Shown: positions 18,759 to 31,006, counted from the first letter of the stretch. The stretch: 64,000 nucleotides of DNA from Vibrio ordalii ATCC 33509 (GCA_000257205.1 AEZC01000085.1:1-64000); one strand, 5' to 3'. A program made the numbers and translations. Notes: a model not told the origin generated them from the letters alone.

Positions 18759-18825
18759 ATACCTGTACTGATCACATTTTGCTCTTGATGTGGCAATAAA
18801 TGGCCGAGTAACGGCAAATTTTGTC

Positions 18826-18852
18826 TAAAGAGTTTGCCGCACTGGTCGATAA
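18826..18852 (+). promoter_or_regulatory. Sigma-28 (FliA) flagellar promoter of motX
   Basis: TAAA (18826-18829), exactly 15 bases, then GTCGATAA (18845-18852): the consensus is TAAA-N15-GCCGATAA, so only one base differs. It lies 75 bases ahead of the motX start. Late-class flagellar control of motor genes by FliA is established in Vibrio; the assignment here is from the sequence match. Confidence 0.7.
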
Positions 18853-18926
18853 GATTATCAAGCCCAGCCCTAGACGAAACTGAGGCTATAATTTTAGGGC
18901 TATCGATAGACATAAAGAGTGCAGGT

Positions 18927-19562
18927 ATGAAGCTACGAACGGTAGCAGCTTCATTGTTTTTAGCGCTGACCTCATCCTTGAGTTATGCCAACGTGGCGGA
19001 AGTGGGTGAGCCGGTCCCTATTTACACTGAAGCTGAGCTAATCAAGTTAATTGAGCAAAATAAACATTTAGAGCAAGTCAAAGCCGACAACTGCCAATTG
19101 GTAGAAGATATTGTTGCGCGTGCTACTCGCATCAGCCTGCCTTCCTACGAGTTTTTGTATGGAGATATGCTAGCGTGGGGGGTCTGCGTAGATCAAGATG
19201 TCGAACTTGGCTTGTACTATATGGAAAATGCAGCTCATCAAGGTTTACCCGCTGCGTTAGAGCAGCTTGGGCGTTATTATTCGCGTGGTACTTTAGTACA
19301 GCAGGATAAAGAGCGAGCTATTCCTTATCTGCGTGAAGCTGCTGCGATGGGCAATATTAATGCTCGTATCCATCTAGCTGAGCTTTTGCTGCGTGATTAT
19401 GGCAGCCCGCTTGATTATGAAGATGCTTATCGCTGGCTCTATAATTCGGTGACTATCGATCAAAGAATACATTCTCGGATCTCTATGCTCCGGCAGGGGT
19501 TAGAGCAACGAATGCCACAAAATGTGGTTGCGCGAGCCAAGCGCAGAGATACCTTTTGGTAG
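18927..19562 (+). CDS. motX: Sodium-driven flagellar motor protein MotX
   Basis: 211 residues, the length of Vibrio MotX. Periplasmic component of the T ring at the polar flagellum, needed with MotY to assemble the PomAB stator. The start at 18927 gives a signal peptide ending SYA (about residue 20); an upstream extension to 18834 would run through the promoter. The mature protein has Sel1/TPR-like repeats (YYMENAAHQGLPAALEQLGR, AIPYLREAAAMGNINARIHL) and two cysteines. It stands alone between purA and rnr behind a FliA-type promoter. Confidence 0.93.
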   Translation: MKLRTVAASLFLALTSSLSYANVAEVGEPVPIYTEAELIKLIEQNKHLEQVKADNCQLVEDIVARATRISLPSYEFLYGDMLAWGVCVDQDVELGLYYMENAAHQGLPAALEQLGRYYSRGTLVQQDKERAIPYLREAAAMGNINARIHLAELLLRDYGSPLDYEDAYRWLYNSVTIDQRIHSRISMLRQGLEQRMPQNVVARAKRRDTFW

Positions 19563-19723
19563 CCTTCATTATTGCTTTTCTTATTTCGCCCACACGGTTG
19601 GGCGAAGTCATTTCTACGCTTTTCCTCTAACGCATTAGCCTATAATAATCAATACGCTGCTGTAGCTTCTGCCGTGAGTCAGTTATACTCTGGCTATCTC
19701 TCCTTGCTTTAGCAGGTCTGCCT

Positions 19724-22171
19724 ATGTCTGAAATTATCAATAACGATCCTTTTGCGGATCGAGAATCTAGCAATTACGAAAATCCAATTCCAAGCCGAGA
19801 ATTCATCCTCGAATTTCTAACTGAAGCCAATGTACCGATGAATCGTAATGATCTTTTTGAGGCATTAGGTTTGTCTGGTGAAGAGCAATACGAAGGGCTA
19901 CGCCGTCGTTTGCGTGCGATGGAGCGAGATGGCCAATTGGTATTTACTCGTCGCCAATGCTATGCATTGCCAGAAAAACTGGAAATGATCAAAGGTCACG
20001 TAATCGGACATAAAGATGGTCATGGGTGGGTTCGTCCTGATGGCAGCGTTGGCAAAGATAACGATGTTTTGCTACCTCATCACCAAATGCGTACCATTAT
20101 TCATGGCGACTACGTGCTGGTACAACCGACAGGCACGGATAAAATAGGCCGTAAAGAAGGGCGTTTGGTTCGAGTGTTGGAAGAACGTAAAACCCAACTT
20201 GTTGGGCGTTTCTTCCTCGAAAATGGCTACTCTTATGTCGTGCCCGATGATTCACGCATCACTCAAGACATCTTGATCCCTAATGAGCACAAAGGCGGAG
20301 CTCGCATGGGGAACGTGGTGGTGATTGAAATTACCGATCGCGGTGCCAGAGCTAGAGGAATGACAGGTCGGGTTGTAGAAGTACTTGGCGAAAATATGGC
20401 TCCCGGCATGGAGACACAAATAGCGATCCGCACTCACCAGATCCCTCATGAGTGGCCGCAAGAAGTATTAAAGCAAGTCGAAAACCTGAGAGAAGAAGTT
20501 CCAGAAGAGGCGAAGCAAGGGCGCGTGGATCTGCGTCAATTACCTTTAGTGACTATTGATGGTGAAGACGCACGTGACTTTGATGACGCGGTTTATTGCG
20601 AAGCCAAAAAAGGTGGTGGCTGGCGTCTCTGGGTTGCGATTGCTGACGTAAGTTATTATGTGCGCCCCGATACCGCTCTTGATAAAGAAGCGATCAACCG
20701 TGGTAACTCAGTTTACTTCCCATCGCAAGTCGTTCCTATGCTACCGGAAGTACTGTCGAACGGTCTTTGTTCACTTAATCCACAAGTCGACCGCCTATGC
20801 ATGGTGTGCGAGATGACAGTCTCTGCAACGGGCAAAATTTCGGGTTACAAACATTACGAAGCCGTGATGAACTCCCATGCTCGTTTAACTTACAACAAAG
20901 TACACGCCATTCTTGAAGGGGATGAAGAGCTACGCGAACGTTATCAAGCCGTGGTTCCTCATCTTGAAGAACTCTATTCGATGTATAAGGTGCTAAAAGC
21001 AGCGCGTGATGAGCGTGGCGGTATCGAATTTGAAACGATTGAAACTAAGTTTATCTTTAATGCTGAGCGTAAGATCGACAGCATTGAACCTGTCATTCGT
21101 AATGATGCGCACAAAATAATCGAAGAGTGCATGATCCTCGCTAATATTGCTTCAGCCTCGTTGGTGGAAAAAGCGAAAGAGCCCGCTCTGTACCGTATCC
21201 ATGAATCACCGGGAGAAGAGCGTTTGACCGGCTTTCGGGATTTCTTAGGTGAGCTTGGCTTGAACTTAGCGGGTGGGCTAGAGCCTTCGCCAACCGATTA
21301 CGCTAACTTAATGAAACAGATTGGTGAGCGCCAAGACAAAGAACTGATCCAAACCATGCTACTGCGTTCCATGAAGCAGGCTGTGTATAACGCGGATAAC
21401 TGTGGTCACTTTGGTTTAGCGCTCAAACGCTATGCGCACTTTACTTCACCTATTCGTCGCTACCCTGATCTCCTATTGCACCGCGCCATTAAGTATCTGA
21501 TTGCCAAAGAATCGGGCAATCATACCGACCGTTGGACAACAACCGGTGGTTATCACTACTCTTTTGATGACATGGATTTCTATGGTCAGCAATGTTCAAT
21601 GACAGAACGTCGTGCGGATGATGCGACGCGTGAAGTATCCGATTGGCTCAAGTGTGAATACATGCAAGATCATGTAGGCGAAGAGCTTGATGGAGTCATA
21701 GCCAACGTGACAGGTTTCGGTTTCTTTGTTCGTTTGACTGAGCTGCACATTGATGGATTGGTCCACATATCTACGCTCGCGAATGACTACTATCAATTTG
21801 ATCCCGTTGGGCAACGATTGATCGGCGAAAGTTTTGGCAACATCTATCGCTTAGGTGACGCCGTTAAAGTCAAAGTGTTATCCGTCAACTTGGATGATCG
21901 TCAAATTGACTTTGAAATCGTGGGCACTAGCCGTAAGCTGCGCGGAGAAGGCAAGACAGCGAAGAAACGTGCAACGGATGCACGAGAGAAAGCACGTGGC
22001 AAGAAGGTGACGTCAAGTAAAGGAAAGGCTACTCCTTTAGTTGAAGCGACTAAACGCCCAGATGAAAAAAGCAGTGCAGGCTCAAAACCTGAACGAAAAA
22101 AAAGCAAAACAACAAAAGCACGCAAAAAGAAACCCGCGGCCAAAGCAAATAAAGCGCGTGCTGGTAAATAA
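19724..22171 (+). CDS. rnr: Ribonuclease R
   Basis: 815 residues. Processive 3'-5' exoribonuclease that degrades structured RNA and takes part in tmRNA-linked decay. Order of domains: N-terminal helix-turn-helix ([18 protein letters not shown]), two cold-shock domains, the RNB catalytic domain with acidic metal-binding cluster [12 protein letters not shown] (about 276), an S1 domain ([20 protein letters not shown], about 666), and a Lys/Ala-rich basic tail from about 740. rlmB follows 17 bases later, so they share a transcript. Confidence 0.96.
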   Translation: MSEIINNDPFADRESSNYENPIPSREFILEFLTEANVPMNRNDLFEALGLSGEEQYEGLRRRLRAMERDGQLVFTRRQCYALPEKLEMIKGHVIGHKDGHGWVRPDGSVGKDNDVLLPHHQMRTIIHGDYVLVQPTGTDKIGRKEGRLVRVLEERKTQLVGRFFLENGYSYVVPDDSRITQDILIPNEHKGGARMGNVVVIEITDRGARARGMTGRVVEVLGENMAPGMETQIAIRTHQIPHEWPQEVLKQVENLREEVPEEAKQGRVDLRQLPLVTIDGEDARDFDDAVYCEAKKGGGWRLWVAIADVSYYVRPDTALDKEAINRGNSVYFPSQVVPMLPEVLSNGLCSLNPQVDRLCMVCEMTVSATGKISGYKHYEAVMNSHARLTYNKVHAILEGDEELRERYQAVVPHLEELYSMYKVLKAARDERGGIEFETIETKFIFNAERKIDSIEPVIRNDAHKIIEECMILANIASASLVEKAKEPALYRIHESPGEERLTGFRDFLGELGLNLAGGLEPSPTDYANLMKQIGERQDKELIQTMLLRSMKQAVYNADNCGHFGLALKRYAHFTSPIRRYPDLLLHRAIKYLIAKESGNHTDRWTTTGGYHYSFDDMDFYGQQCSMTERRADDATREVSDWLKCEYMQDHVGEELDGVIANVTGFGFFVRLTELHIDGLVHISTLANDYYQFDPVGQRLIGESFGNIYRLGDAVKVKVLSVNLDDRQIDFEIVGTSRKLRGEGKTAKKRATDAREKARGKKVTSSKGKATPLVEATKRPDEKSSAGSKPERKKSKTTKARKKKPAAKANKARAGK

Positions 22172-22188
22172 CGATCAATGGGTAAATC

Positions 22189-22929
22189 ATGAGTAACGAA
22201 TGTATTTATGGTATTCACGCGGTCAGCGCTGTACTTGAAAAAGATCCAGCGCGATTGATTGAAGCGTTTGTACTGAAAGGGCGGCAAGATGATCGCCTGC
22301 TTCCACTGTTAAATGAACTGCAACATTGCGGTGTCTCTATTCAACATATGGGACGTAAAACATTGGATGATAAGGCTCAAGGGGCGAATCATCAGGGCAT
22401 CATTGCTCGTGTAAAACCAGCAAAACAGCTTAATGAACATGATTTAGAAGCAATCATCGCACAGCATGAACAACCGCTATTACTGGTTTTGGATGGTGTT
22501 ACCGACCCGCATAATCTCGGCGCATGCTTGCGTAACGCTGATGCTGCCGGGGTCGCTGCTGTGATCGTACCGAAAGATAAGTCAGCACCAATGACAGCAA
22601 CGGTCAGCAAAGTCGCTTGTGGCGCGGCTGAAACTGTGCCTTTAGTACGAGTGACGAATCTTGCACGTACCATGCGCGCCCTTCAAGAACAAGGCGTATG
22701 GTTTGTTGGCACTGCGGGTGAGGCGACGCATGACATTTACCAAGCCAAACTGACAGGGCCCCTTGCGATTGTTATGGGCGCAGAAGGGGATGGTATGCGT
22801 CGTTTAACGCGCGAAACCTGCGATGATCTGATCAAAATACCGATGGCGGGCACCGTTTCTAGCCTAAACGTATCAGTAGCGGCTGGGATCTGTCTGTTTG
22901 AAGCAGTGAGACAGCGCCAAGCGGTATAA
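22189..22929 (+). CDS. rlmB: 23S rRNA (guanosine-2'-O)-methyltransferase RlmB
   Basis: 246 residues, SpoU-class enzyme that methylates Gm2251 of 23S rRNA with SAM. The N-terminal L30e-like domain ([14 protein letters not shown]) is followed by the knotted SPOUT domain. All three motifs are visible: [16 protein letters not shown] (about 103), [11 protein letters not shown] and [18 protein letters not shown]. It is cotranscribed with rnr as in E. coli. It ends 420 bases before rpsJ. Confidence 0.96.
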   Translation: MSNECIYGIHAVSAVLEKDPARLIEAFVLKGRQDDRLLPLLNELQHCGVSIQHMGRKTLDDKAQGANHQGIIARVKPAKQLNEHDLEAIIAQHEQPLLLVLDGVTDPHNLGACLRNADAAGVAAVIVPKDKSAPMTATVSKVACGAAETVPLVRVTNLARTMRALQEQGVWFVGTAGEATHDIYQAKLTGPLAIVMGAEGDGMRRLTRETCDDLIKIPMAGTVSSLNVSVAAGICLFEAVRQRQAV

Positions 22930-23046
22930 TTGTGCATCAGGGATAAAAGGATAGGGTAGTGAGTGCTCACCTCATCTTTCTATCCCTTCTATTACTTCTT
23001 CAGCAGAAGAAATAGATAGTTTATAAGTTTAATTTCTACACAGCGC

Positions 23047-23074
23047 TTGCATGTGTAATGGTGATCTGTATAAT
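23047..23074 (+). promoter_or_regulatory. S10 operon promoter
   Basis: TTGCAT (23047-23052) and a perfect TATAAT (23069-23074) are 16 bases apart, with transcription expected to begin around 23081. This fits the strong, growth-regulated promoter required for the ribosomal operon. Confidence 0.75.
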
Positions 23075-23080
23075 GCACCG

Positions 23081-23661
<581 letters not shown>

Positions 23662-23675
23662 GGGAGATTAGAAGA

Positions 23676-24305
23676 ATGATTGGTCTAGTCGGACGTAAAG
23701 TGGGTATGACCCGCGTATTTACTGAAGAAGGCGTTTCTATCCCAGTAACTGTTGTTGAGGTTGAAGCAAACCGTATTTCTCAAGTGAAAACTCTTGAGAC
23801 TGACGGCTATGCAGCAATCCAGGTAACTACTGGTACTAAGAAAGCCAACCGTGTAACTAAACCAGAAGCTGGTCACTTTGCGAAAGCAGGTGTAGAAGCT
23901 GGTCGCGGTCTTTGGGAATTCCGTTTAGAAAACGGCGAAGAGTTTGCAGTAGGTTCTGAACTGACTGTTGAACTGTTCAACGAAGTTAAAAAAGTAGACG
24001 TTACTGGTACATCTAAAGGTAAAGGATTCCAAGGTGCTGTTAAGCGCTGGAATTTCCGCACTCAAGATATGACTCACGGTAACTCTTTGTCTCACCGTGC
24101 ACCGGGTTCAATTGGCCAATGTCAAACTCCAGGTCGCGTGTTCAAAGGCAAAAAAATGGCAGGTCACATGGGTGCTGAGCGTGTAACGACTCAAAACCTA
24201 GAGATCGTACGTGTTGACGCTGAGCGCAATCTGCTTCTTATTAAAGGTGCAGTACCAGGTGCAACTGGCGCTAACGTGATCGTCAAACCAGCTATTAAAG
24301 CATAA
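23676..24305 (+). CDS. rplC: Ribosomal protein L3
   Basis: 209 residues. Early-assembly 50S protein whose internal loop reaches the peptidyl transferase centre; the loop segment [21 protein letters not shown] is intact, and its Gln (about 150) is the residue methylated by PrmB in related bacteria. GGGAGATTAGAAG precedes the ATG, 14 bases after rpsJ. Confidence 0.98.
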   Translation: MIGLVGRKVGMTRVFTEEGVSIPVTVVEVEANRISQVKTLETDGYAAIQVTTGTKKANRVTKPEAGHFAKAGVEAGRGLWEFRLENGEEFAVGSELTVELFNEVKKVDVTGTSKGKGFQGAVKRWNFRTQDMTHGNSLSHRAPGSIGQCQTPGRVFKGKKMAGHMGAERVTTQNLEIVRVDAERNLLLIKGAVPGATGANVIVKPAIKA

Positions 24306-24321
24306 CGTCTAGGAGTAAGTA

Positions 24322-24924
24322 ATGGAATTGATGGTTAAAGGTGCTAACGCACTAACTGTTTCCGAAACTACTTTCGGACGTGAGTTCAACGAAGCCCTTG
24401 TACACCAAGTAGTTGTTGCGTATGCAGCAGGTGCTCGTCAAGGTACTCGTGCTCAAAAGACACGTTCAGAAGTTTCTGGCGGTGGCGCTAAGCCATGGCG
24501 TCAAAAAGGTACTGGCCGTGCACGTGCTGGTACAATTCGTAGCCCAATCTGGCGTACAGGTGGTGTTACTTTTGCTGCGAAACCACAAGATCACAGCCAA
24601 AAAGTAAACAAAAAAATGTACCGCGGTGCTATGAAGAGCATTCTTTCTGAACTAGTTCGTCAAGAGCGTTTAATCGTTGTTGATAACTTCTCAGTAGAAG
24701 CACCAAAAACTAAAGAGCTATTAGCTAAGCTTAAAGAACTTGAGCTTAACGATGTACTCATCGTTACTGGCGAAGTAGACGAGAATCTATTCTTAGCTGC
24801 TCGCAACCTATACAAAGTTGACGCACGTGACGTAGCGGGTCTTGACCCAGTTAGCCTAATTGCGTTTGACAAGGTTCTAATGACTGCAGAAGCAGTTAAG
24901 CAAGTTGAGGAGATGCTGGCATGA
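24322..24924 (+). CDS. rplD: Ribosomal protein L4
   Basis: 200 residues. 50S protein lining the exit tunnel and the autogenous repressor of the S10 operon. The tunnel loop [18 protein letters not shown] is typical. Ends inside the ATGA overlap with rplW, so the two are translationally coupled. Confidence 0.98.
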   Translation: MELMVKGANALTVSETTFGREFNEALVHQVVVAYAAGARQGTRAQKTRSEVSGGGAKPWRQKGTGRARAGTIRSPIWRTGGVTFAAKPQDHSQKVNKKMYRGAMKSILSELVRQERLIVVDNFSVEAPKTKELLAKLKELELNDVLIVTGEVDENLFLAARNLYKVDARDVAGLDPVSLIAFDKVLMTAEAVKQVEEMLA

Positions 24925-25223
24925 TCAGTGAAGAGCGTCTACTAAAAGTTCTACGTGCACCGCACATCTCTGAAAAAGCAACTATGACTGCTGAGAAAGC
25001 GAACACTATCGTTTTCAAAGTAGCAAAAGATGCAACTAAGAAAGAGATCAAAGCAGCTGTAGAAAAGCTATTTGAAGTTGAAGTTAAGTCTGTAAATACC
25101 CTTATCACTAAGGGTAAGACCAAACGTCAAGGTCTACGCCAAGGTCGCCGCAGCGACGTTAAAAAAGCGTATGTGACTTTGAAAGAAGGTCAAGATCTTG
25201 ACTTTGTTGGCGGCGCGGAATAA
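24921..25223 (+). CDS. rplW: Ribosomal protein L23
   Basis: 100 residues. Sits at the tunnel exit and is the docking site for trigger factor and SRP; the [19 protein letters not shown] segment is conserved. It begins four bases inside the end of rplD (ATGA). Confidence 0.98.
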   Translation: MISEERLLKVLRAPHISEKATMTAEKANTIVFKVAKDATKKEIKAAVEKLFEVEVKSVNTLITKGKTKRQGLRQGRRSDVKKAYVTLKEGQDLDFVGGAE

Positions 25224-25239
25224 CAGGAGTAGTTGAATA

Positions 25240-26064
25240 ATGGCTATTGTTAAATGTAAGCCGACTTCCCCTGGTCGTCGTCACGTCGTTAAAGTTGTTA
25301 ACGCTGACCTACACAAGGGTAAGCCATACGCACCTCTTCTAGAGAAAAACTCTAAGAATGGTGGTCGTAACAACAACGGTCGTATCACAGTACGTCATAT
25401 CGGTGGTGGTCATAAGCAACACTATCGTTTGGTTGACTTCAAACGTACTAAAGATGGCATCCCAGCGAAAGTTGAGCGTCTAGAATACGATCCAAACCGT
25501 AGCGCAAATATCGCTCTAGTTCTGTACGCAGACGGCGAGCGTCGTTACATTATCGCACCTAAAGGTGTTCAAGCTGGTGATACAATCCAGTCTGGTGTTG
25601 ATGCGCCAATTAAAGCAGGTAACACTCTGCCAATGCGCAACATCCCAGTGGGTTCTACTATCCACTGTGTTGAACTTAAGCCTGGTAAAGGTGCACAGCT
25701 AGCTCGTTCGGCTGGTGCATATGCTCAACTTGTCGCTCGCGACGCTACTTATGCAACTATCCGTCTACGTTCTGGTGAAATGCGCAAAGTACTTTCTGAA
25801 GGCCGTGCAACAATCGGTGAAGTTGGTAACTCTGAGCACATGCTACGTGAACTAGGTAAAGCTGGTGCTTCACGCTGGCGCGGCGTACGTCCAACTGTAC
25901 GTGGTGTAGTAATGAACCCGGTTGACCACCCACACGGTGGTGGTGAAGGCCGCACATCTGGTGGTCGTCACCCAGTATCTCCTTGGGGTATGCCTACTAA
26001 GGGCTTCAAGACTCGTAGCAACAAACGCACCGACAAGTACATCGTACGTCGTCGTAATAAGTAA
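25240..26064 (+). CDS. rplB: Ribosomal protein L2
   Basis: 274 residues. Largest primary 23S-binding protein, needed for subunit joining and peptidyl transferase activity. The highly conserved C-terminal [20 protein letters not shown], with the functionally important His, is present. AGGAGT precedes the ATG. Confidence 0.98.
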   Translation: MAIVKCKPTSPGRRHVVKVVNADLHKGKPYAPLLEKNSKNGGRNNNGRITVRHIGGGHKQHYRLVDFKRTKDGIPAKVERLEYDPNRSANIALVLYADGERRYIIAPKGVQAGDTIQSGVDAPIKAGNTLPMRNIPVGSTIHCVELKPGKGAQLARSAGAYAQLVARDATYATIRLRSGEMRKVLSEGRATIGEVGNSEHMLRELGKAGASRWRGVRPTVRGVVMNPVDHPHGGGEGRTSGGRHPVSPWGMPTKGFKTRSNKRTDKYIVRRRNK

Positions 26065-26081
26065 TCTATATAAGAGGATAA

Positions 26082-26363
<282 letters not shown>

Positions 26364-26373
26364 GGAGTAAATG

Positions 26374-26706
26374 ATGGAAGCTATTGCTAAACATAACTTT
26401 GCTCGCATTTCTCCTCAGAAAGCTCGCTTAGTTGCAGATCTAATCCGTGGTAAATCTGTGGATCAGGCTATTGAAATTCTAACTTTCAGCAACAAAAAAG
26501 CGGCTGTATTAGTTAAGAAAGTTCTAGAGTCAGCTATCGCTAACGCAGAACACAACGAAGGTGCAGATATCGACGATCTTAATGTCGCTAAAATCTTCGT
26601 AGATGAGGGCCCGGTCATGAAGCGTATTATGCCTCGTGCAAAAGGCCGTGCGGATCGTATCTTGAAGCGTTCAAGCCACATCACTGTTGTTGTAGCAGAC
26701 CGCTAA
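26374..26706 (+). CDS. rplV: Ribosomal protein L22
   Basis: 110 residues from ATG 26374, matching the E. coli start (METIAKH); an ATG one codon earlier (26371) is possible. L22 lines the exit tunnel; its beta hairpin ([18 protein letters not shown]) is the site where macrolide-resistance changes occur and appears standard here. Confidence 0.97.
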   Translation: MEAIAKHNFARISPQKARLVADLIRGKSVDQAIEILTFSNKKAAVLVKKVLESAIANAEHNEGADIDDLNVAKIFVDEGPVMKRIMPRAKGRADRILKRSSHITVVVADR

Positions 26707-26725
26707 GAGACTAGGAGAGTAAGCA

Positions 26726-27424
26726 ATGGGTCAGAAAGTACATCCTAATGGTATTCGTCTTGGCATCGTTAAGCCTTGGAATGCTACATGGTTTGCTAAT
26801 ACCAAAGATTTCGCTGACAACCTAGACGGCGACTTCAAGGTACGTCAGTTCCTTACTAAGGAACTTTCAAAAGCGTCTCTATCACGCATCGTTATCGAGC
26901 GTCCTGCTAAGAGCATTCGTGTGACTATCCACACTGCTCGCCCAGGCGTTGTTATCGGTAAGAAAGGTGAAGACGTTGAGAAGCTACGCGCAGCTGTAGC
27001 TAAAATTGCAGGTGTACCAGCGCAAATTAACATCGCTGAAGTACGTAAACCTGAGCTAGACGGCCAATTAGTGGCTGATAGCATCGCGTCTCAACTAGAG
27101 CGTCGCGTTATGTTCCGTCGTGCAATGAAGCGTGCGGTTCAAAATGCTATGCGTCTAGGCGCTAAAGGTATCAAAGTGGAAGTAAGCGGTCGTCTTGGCG
27201 GCGCTGAAATTGCACGTTCTGAGTGGTACCGTGAAGGCCGTGTGCCTCTACACACTCTACGTGCTGACATTGATTACGCAACTTCTTCGGCTCACACCCA
27301 ATACGGTGTGATCGGCGTTAAAGTTTGGATCTTCAAGGGCGAAATCCTTGGTGGTATGCCAGCTGCAAACGCTGTAGAGCCAAAGGCTGACAAGCCTAAG
27401 AAGCAGCGTAAAGGCCGTAAGTAA
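26726..27424 (+). CDS. rpsC: Ribosomal protein S3
   Basis: 232 residues. Forms the mRNA entry pore with S4 and S5 and contributes helicase activity. The KH domain [16 protein letters not shown] (about 72) and the C-terminal domain [26 protein letters not shown] are clear. The tail is lysine-rich ([10 protein letters not shown]). Confidence 0.98.
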   Translation: MGQKVHPNGIRLGIVKPWNATWFANTKDFADNLDGDFKVRQFLTKELSKASLSRIVIERPAKSIRVTIHTARPGVVIGKKGEDVEKLRAAVAKIAGVPAQINIAEVRKPELDGQLVADSIASQLERRVMFRRAMKRAVQNAMRLGAKGIKVEVSGRLGGAEIARSEWYREGRVPLHTLRADIDYATSSAHTQYGVIGVKVWIFKGEILGGMPAANAVEPKADKPKKQRKGRK

Positions 27425-27435
27425 GGAGTCGACTG

Positions 27436-27846
27436 ATGCTACAACCTAAACGCACTAAGTTCCGTAAGGTTCATACTGGTCGCAACCGCGGTCTAGCTAA
27501 AGGTACTGACGTAAGCTTCGGTACATTTGGTCTTAAAGCCGTTGGACGTGGTCGTCTAACTGCTCGTCAGATCGAAGCGGCACGTCGTGCAATGACACGT
27601 CACGTTAAGCGTCAAGGTAAAATCTGGATCCGTGTGTTCCCAGATAAGCCAATCACTGAAAAACCACTAGAAGTTCGTCAAGGTAAGGGTAAAGGTAACG
27701 TTGAGTACTGGGTAGCCCAAATCCAACCTGGTAAGGTTATGTACGAAATGGACGGTGTACCTGAAGAATTGGCACGTGAAGCGTTCCGCCTAGCGGCTCG
27801 TAAACTGCCATTCAAAACTACATTCGTAATTAAACAGGTGATGTGA
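27436..27846 (+). CDS. rplP: Ribosomal protein L16
   Basis: 136 residues. 50S protein at the A-site finger base that helps position tRNA; the Arg in the [11 protein letters not shown] region environment is conserved with E. coli (Arg81 hydroxylation site family). Its stop overlaps the rpmC start (TGATG). Confidence 0.98.
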   Translation: MLQPKRTKFRKVHTGRNRGLAKGTDVSFGTFGLKAVGRGRLTARQIEAARRAMTRHVKRQGKIWIRVFPDKPITEKPLEVRQGKGKGNVEYWVAQIQPGKVMYEMDGVPEELAREAFRLAARKLPFKTTFVIKQVM

Positions 27847-28037
27847 TGAAAGCACTAGATCTACGCGCAAAAAGCGCTGAAGAGCTTAACGCTGAGCTAT
27901 TGAATTTGCTACGTGAACAGTTCAACTTGCGCATGCAAGCAGCAACTGGTCAACTGCAGCAAACTCATACTTTGAAAGCTGTACGCCGTGATATCGCACG
28001 CGTTAAAACTGTTTTGACTGAGAAGGCAGGCGAATAA
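27846..28037 (+). CDS. rpmC: Ribosomal protein L29
   Basis: 63 residues from ATG 27846, the E. coli length; the codon upstream is a GTG inside rplP. Located next to L23 at the tunnel exit. [18 protein letters not shown] is the family signature. Start overlaps the rplP stop and its own stop overlaps rpsQ (TAATG). Confidence 0.97.
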   Translation: MKALDLRAKSAEELNAELLNLLREQFNLRMQAATGQLQQTHTLKAVRRDIARVKTVLTEKAGE

Positions 28038-28291
28038 TGAGCGACAAAACTCGTACTCAACTAGGTCGTGTTGTTAGTGACAAGATGGATAAATCTATCA
28101 CTGTTGCTATCGAGCGCATGGTGAAACACCCAATTTACGGTAAATTCGTAAAGCGTACGACTAAAGTACACGCACATGACGAAAACAACGAGTGTGGCCT
28201 AGGCGATACCGTTGAGATTCGTGAGTGTCGTCCTCTGTCTAAGACTAAGTCTTGGACATTGGTTAAAGTTATAGAAAAAGCGAAGATGTAA
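28037..28291 (+). CDS. rpsQ: Ribosomal protein S17
   Basis: 84 residues. Primary 16S-binding protein of the 30S body. Signature [18 protein letters not shown] is present. Last gene of the S10 operon; followed by a strong terminator rather than by read-through spacing. Confidence 0.98.
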   Translation: MSDKTRTQLGRVVSDKMDKSITVAIERMVKHPIYGKFVKRTTKVHAHDENNECGLGDTVEIRECRPLSKTKSWTLVKVIEKAKM

Positions 28292-28312
28292 TCATCGTTA
28301 TTCTATGATTTT

Positions 28313-28350
28313 AAACGGCTCCAAAGTTTTTTTGGAGCCGTTTATTTTTT
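28313..28350 (+). terminator. Terminator at the end of the S10 operon
   Basis: AAACGGCTCCAAA pairs with TTTGGAGCCGTTT (13-bp stem, 5-base loop) and runs into ATTTTTT. It separates the S10 and spc operons. Confidence 0.93.
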
Positions 28351-28376
28351 GTCTACCCAATCCTAGGAAAGGGTGG

Positions 28377-28382
28377 TACAAT
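28377..28382 (+). promoter_or_regulatory. -10 element of a likely spc operon promoter
   Basis: TACAAT lies 70 bases before rplN, just downstream of the terminator. No good -35 is visible at 16-18 bases, so the exact promoter is unsure, but the terminator implies a new start here. Confidence 0.4.
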
Positions 28383-28451
28383 TCGCGTCCCTTTTAAAGA
28401 GGCAGCCCGACCCGAGAGGGTCTAGTTTTAATATTTAGCGGAGCACTAACA

Positions 28452-28823
28452 ATGATCCAAATGCAAAGTACACTTGATGCAGCTGATAACTCAGGCGCGC
28501 GCAAGGTAATGTGTATTAAGGTTCTGGGTGGCTCTCACCGCCGTTATGCACATATCGGTGACATCATCAAAGTTACAGTGAAGGAAGCAATTCCTCGCGG
28601 TAAAGTTAAAAAAGGTGATGTACTGAAGGCGGTGGTAGTTCGCACCCGTAAAGGCGTACGTCGTCCAGACGGTTCTGTCATTCGCTTCGACCGTAATGCT
28701 TGCGTATTGTTGAACAATAATACAGAGCAACCTATCGGTACACGTATCTTTGGTCCAGTGACTCGTGAACTTCGCAATGCGAAATTTATGAAAATCGTGT
28801 CACTAGCACCTGAAGTTCTGTAA
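28452..28823 (+). CDS. rplN: Ribosomal protein L14
   Basis: 123 residues, as in E. coli. 50S interface protein and target of the silencing factor Rsf[18 protein letters not shown] and the [19 protein letters not shown] core are standard. GCGGAGCACTAAC precedes the ATG. First gene of the spc operon. Confidence 0.98.
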   Translation: MIQMQSTLDAADNSGARKVMCIKVLGGSHRRYAHIGDIIKVTVKEAIPRGKVKKGDVLKAVVVRTRKGVRRPDGSVIRFDRNACVLLNNNTEQPIGTRIFGPVTRELRNAKFMKIVSLAPEVL

Positions 28824-28835
28824 GGAGCGGCACAC

Positions 28836-29153
28836 ATGGCAGCTAAAATCCGTCGTAATGACGAAGTAATCGTTCTTGCTGGTAAAGATAAAGGCAAGAA
28901 AGGTAAAGTAACTAAGGTTCTCGTAACTGGTAAAGTTATCGTTGAAGGTATCAACCTTGTTAAGAAACACCAAAAGCCGGTTCCGGCTCTAGGTCAACAA
29001 GGTGGCATCGTTGAACAAGAAGCAGCTATTGATGCTTCTAACGTTGCAATCTTTAACGCAGCAACTGGTAAAGCGGACCGTATCGGTTTCCGTTTTGAAG
29101 ACGGCAAAAAAGTTCGTTTCTTCAAATCTAACGGTGAAATCGTTTCTAACTAA
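28836..29153 (+). CDS. rplX: Ribosomal protein L24
   Basis: 105 residues. Assembly-initiator protein for the 50S subunit with a KOW motif ([17 protein letters not shown]) at the N terminus. Starts 12 bases after rplN with AAGGAG. Confidence 0.98.
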   Translation: MAAKIRRNDEVIVLAGKDKGKKGKVTKVLVTGKVIVEGINLVKKHQKPVPALGQQGGIVEQEAAIDASNVAIFNAATGKADRIGFRFEDGKKVRFFKSNGEIVSN

Positions 29154-29177
29154 TTAGAAGTAATTTGGAGTTCTACT

Positions 29178-29717
29178 ATGGCGAAACTGCATGATTACTA
29201 CAAGTCGTCTGTAGTGACTGAACTGACCAAACAGTTCGGTTACACAAGCGTCATGCAAGTCCCTAGGATTGATAAAATCACCCTAAACATGGGCGTTGGT
29301 GAAGCTATCAACGATAAGAAACTATTAGAAAATGCAGCAGCTGATATGGCTACGATCTCTGGTCAAAAACCATTGATCACTAAAGCTCGTAAATCTGTTG
29401 CAGGTTTCAAAATTCGTGAAGGCTACCCAATTGGTTGTAAAGTAACCTTGCGTGGCGAACGTATGTGGGATTTTTTAGAGCGTTTAATCTCTATTGCACT
29501 TCCACGTGTACGTGACTTCCGTGGTGTTAGCGCTAAGTCTTTTGACGGACGCGGTAACTACAGCATGGGCGTTCGCGAGCAAATCATCTTCCCAGAAATC
29601 GACTACGATAAAGTCGATCGTGTACGCGGTCTTGATATCACTATCACGACTTCTGCTGGTACCGATGAGGAAGGCCGTGCTCTGCTGGCTGCCTTTAACT
29701 TCCCATTCCGTAAGTAA
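29178..29717 (+). CDS. rplE: Ribosomal protein L5
   Basis: 179 residues. Binds 5S rRNA in the central protuberance and contacts S13. [11 protein letters not shown] and [15 protein letters not shown] are diagnostic. In E. coli the S8 repressor site lies at the start of this gene; an equivalent was not modelled here. Confidence 0.98.
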   Translation: MAKLHDYYKSSVVTELTKQFGYTSVMQVPRIDKITLNMGVGEAINDKKLLENAAADMATISGQKPLITKARKSVAGFKIREGYPIGCKVTLRGERMWDFLERLISIALPRVRDFRGVSAKSFDGRGNYSMGVREQIIFPEIDYDKVDRVRGLDITITTSAGTDEEGRALLAAFNFPFRK

Positions 29718-29734
29718 GGTGAAGGGTTACTGTT

Positions 29735-30040
29735 ATGGCTAAACAATCAATGAAAGCACGTGAAGTAAAACGTGCGAAGCTAGTAGCTAAGTTCGCAGAA
29801 AAGCGTGCAATGCTAAAAGCTACCATTAGCGATGTAAACGCATCTGAAGAAGATCGTTGGAACGCAGTTCTTAAACTGCAAGCTCTTCCACGTGATTCAA
29901 GTGCTTCACGTCAGCGCAACCGTTGCAACCAAACTGGTCGTCCACACGGTTTCCTACGTAAGTTCGGTCTAAGCCGCATCAAAGTTCGCGAAGCTTGCAT
30001 GAAAGGCGAGATTCCTGGACTTCGTAAGGCTAGCTGGTAA
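29735..30040 (+). CDS. rpsN: Ribosomal protein S14
   Basis: 101 residues, the long form without the CxxC zinc knuckles of the short form, so it does not need zinc. [20 protein letters not shown] is the conserved core. Located in the 30S head. Confidence 0.98.
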   Translation: MAKQSMKAREVKRAKLVAKFAEKRAMLKATISDVNASEEDRWNAVLKLQALPRDSSASRQRNRCNQTGRPHGFLRKFGLSRIKVREACMKGEIPGLRKASW

Positions 30041-30069
30041 TTGCCACTTAATCATTTGGAGTAAATCTT

Positions 30070-30462
30070 ATGAGCATGCAAGATCCGATTTCGGATATGC
30101 TGACCCGCATTCGTAACGGTCAGGCAGCAAATAAAGTTGCTGTAAAAATGCCTTCTTCAAAGCTTAAAGTTGCAATTGCTGCACTACTAAAAGCTGAAGG
30201 TTATATCGCAGATTTCGCTGTTGAAGGCGAAGTAAAACCTGAGCTAGAAGTTACTCTTAAGTACTTCCAAGCTAAACCAGTAATCGAGCAAATCCAACGT
30301 GTTTCACGTCCTGGTCTACGCGTTTATAAGAAAAAAGACGCGTTACCAACAGTGATGGGCGGTATGGGTGTTGCTGTGGTGTCCACTTCCAAGGGTCTGA
30401 TGTCTGACCGTGCTGCTCGCAAAGCAGGTCTTGGCGGTGAAATCATTTGCTACGTAGCGTAA
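30070..30462 (+). CDS. rpsH: Ribosomal protein S8
   Basis: 130 residues. Central-domain 16S-binding protein and the autogenous translational repressor of the spc operon in E. coli. [18 protein letters not shown] and [15 protein letters not shown] are family hallmarks. Confidence 0.98.
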   Translation: MSMQDPISDMLTRIRNGQAANKVAVKMPSSKLKVAIAALLKAEGYIADFAVEGEVKPELEVTLKYFQAKPVIEQIQRVSRPGLRVYKKKDALPTVMGGMGVAVVSTSKGLMSDRAARKAGLGGEIICYVA

Positions 30463-30472
30463 GGAGTAGGAT

Positions 30473-31006
30473 ATGTCTCGTGTTGCTAAAGCACCTGTTG
30501 CTATTCCAGCTGGCGTAGAGGTGAAACTAAACGGCCAAGAAATCACTGTAAAAGGTGGTAAAGGTGAGCTGACTCGCGTCCTGAATAAAGGCGTAGTTAT
30601 TGCACAGGAAGAAAACAACCTTACTTTCGGTCCTCGTGAAGGTGTTGCGAACGCTTGGGCACAAGCAGGTACTGCTCGTGCACTTGTAAACAACATGGTT
30701 GTTGGTGTTACTGCAGGCTTTACTAAGAAGCTTGTTCTTAAAGGTGTTGGTTACCGTGCTGCCATTAAAGGCAACTCAGTAAGTCTTACTTTAGGCTTCT
30801 CACACCCTGTAGAGCATGAACTACCAGCGGGTATCAATGCTGAATGTCCTAGCCAAACTGAAATTGTCCTAACTGGTTGCGATAAGCAAGTAGTGGGTCA
30901 AGTTGCGGCTGACATCCGTTCTTACCGTGAGCCAGAACCTTATAAAGGTAAAGGCGTCCGTTACGCAGATGAAAATGTGCGTAGTAAAGAAGCTAAGAAG
31001 AAGTAA
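30473..31006 (+). CDS. rplF: Ribosomal protein L6
   Basis: 177 residues. 50S protein at the factor-binding site near the sarcin-ricin loop; two related domains. The C-terminal [11 protein letters not shown] signature is intact. AAGGAG precedes the ATG. Confidence 0.98.
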   Translation: MSRVAKAPVAIPAGVEVKLNGQEITVKGGKGELTRVLNKGVVIAQEENNLTFGPREGVANAWAQAGTARALVNNMVVGVTAGFTKKLVLKGVGYRAAIKGNSVSLTLGFSHPVEHELPAGINAECPSQTEIVLTGCDKQVVGQVAADIRSYREPEPYKGKGVRYADENVRSKEAKKK

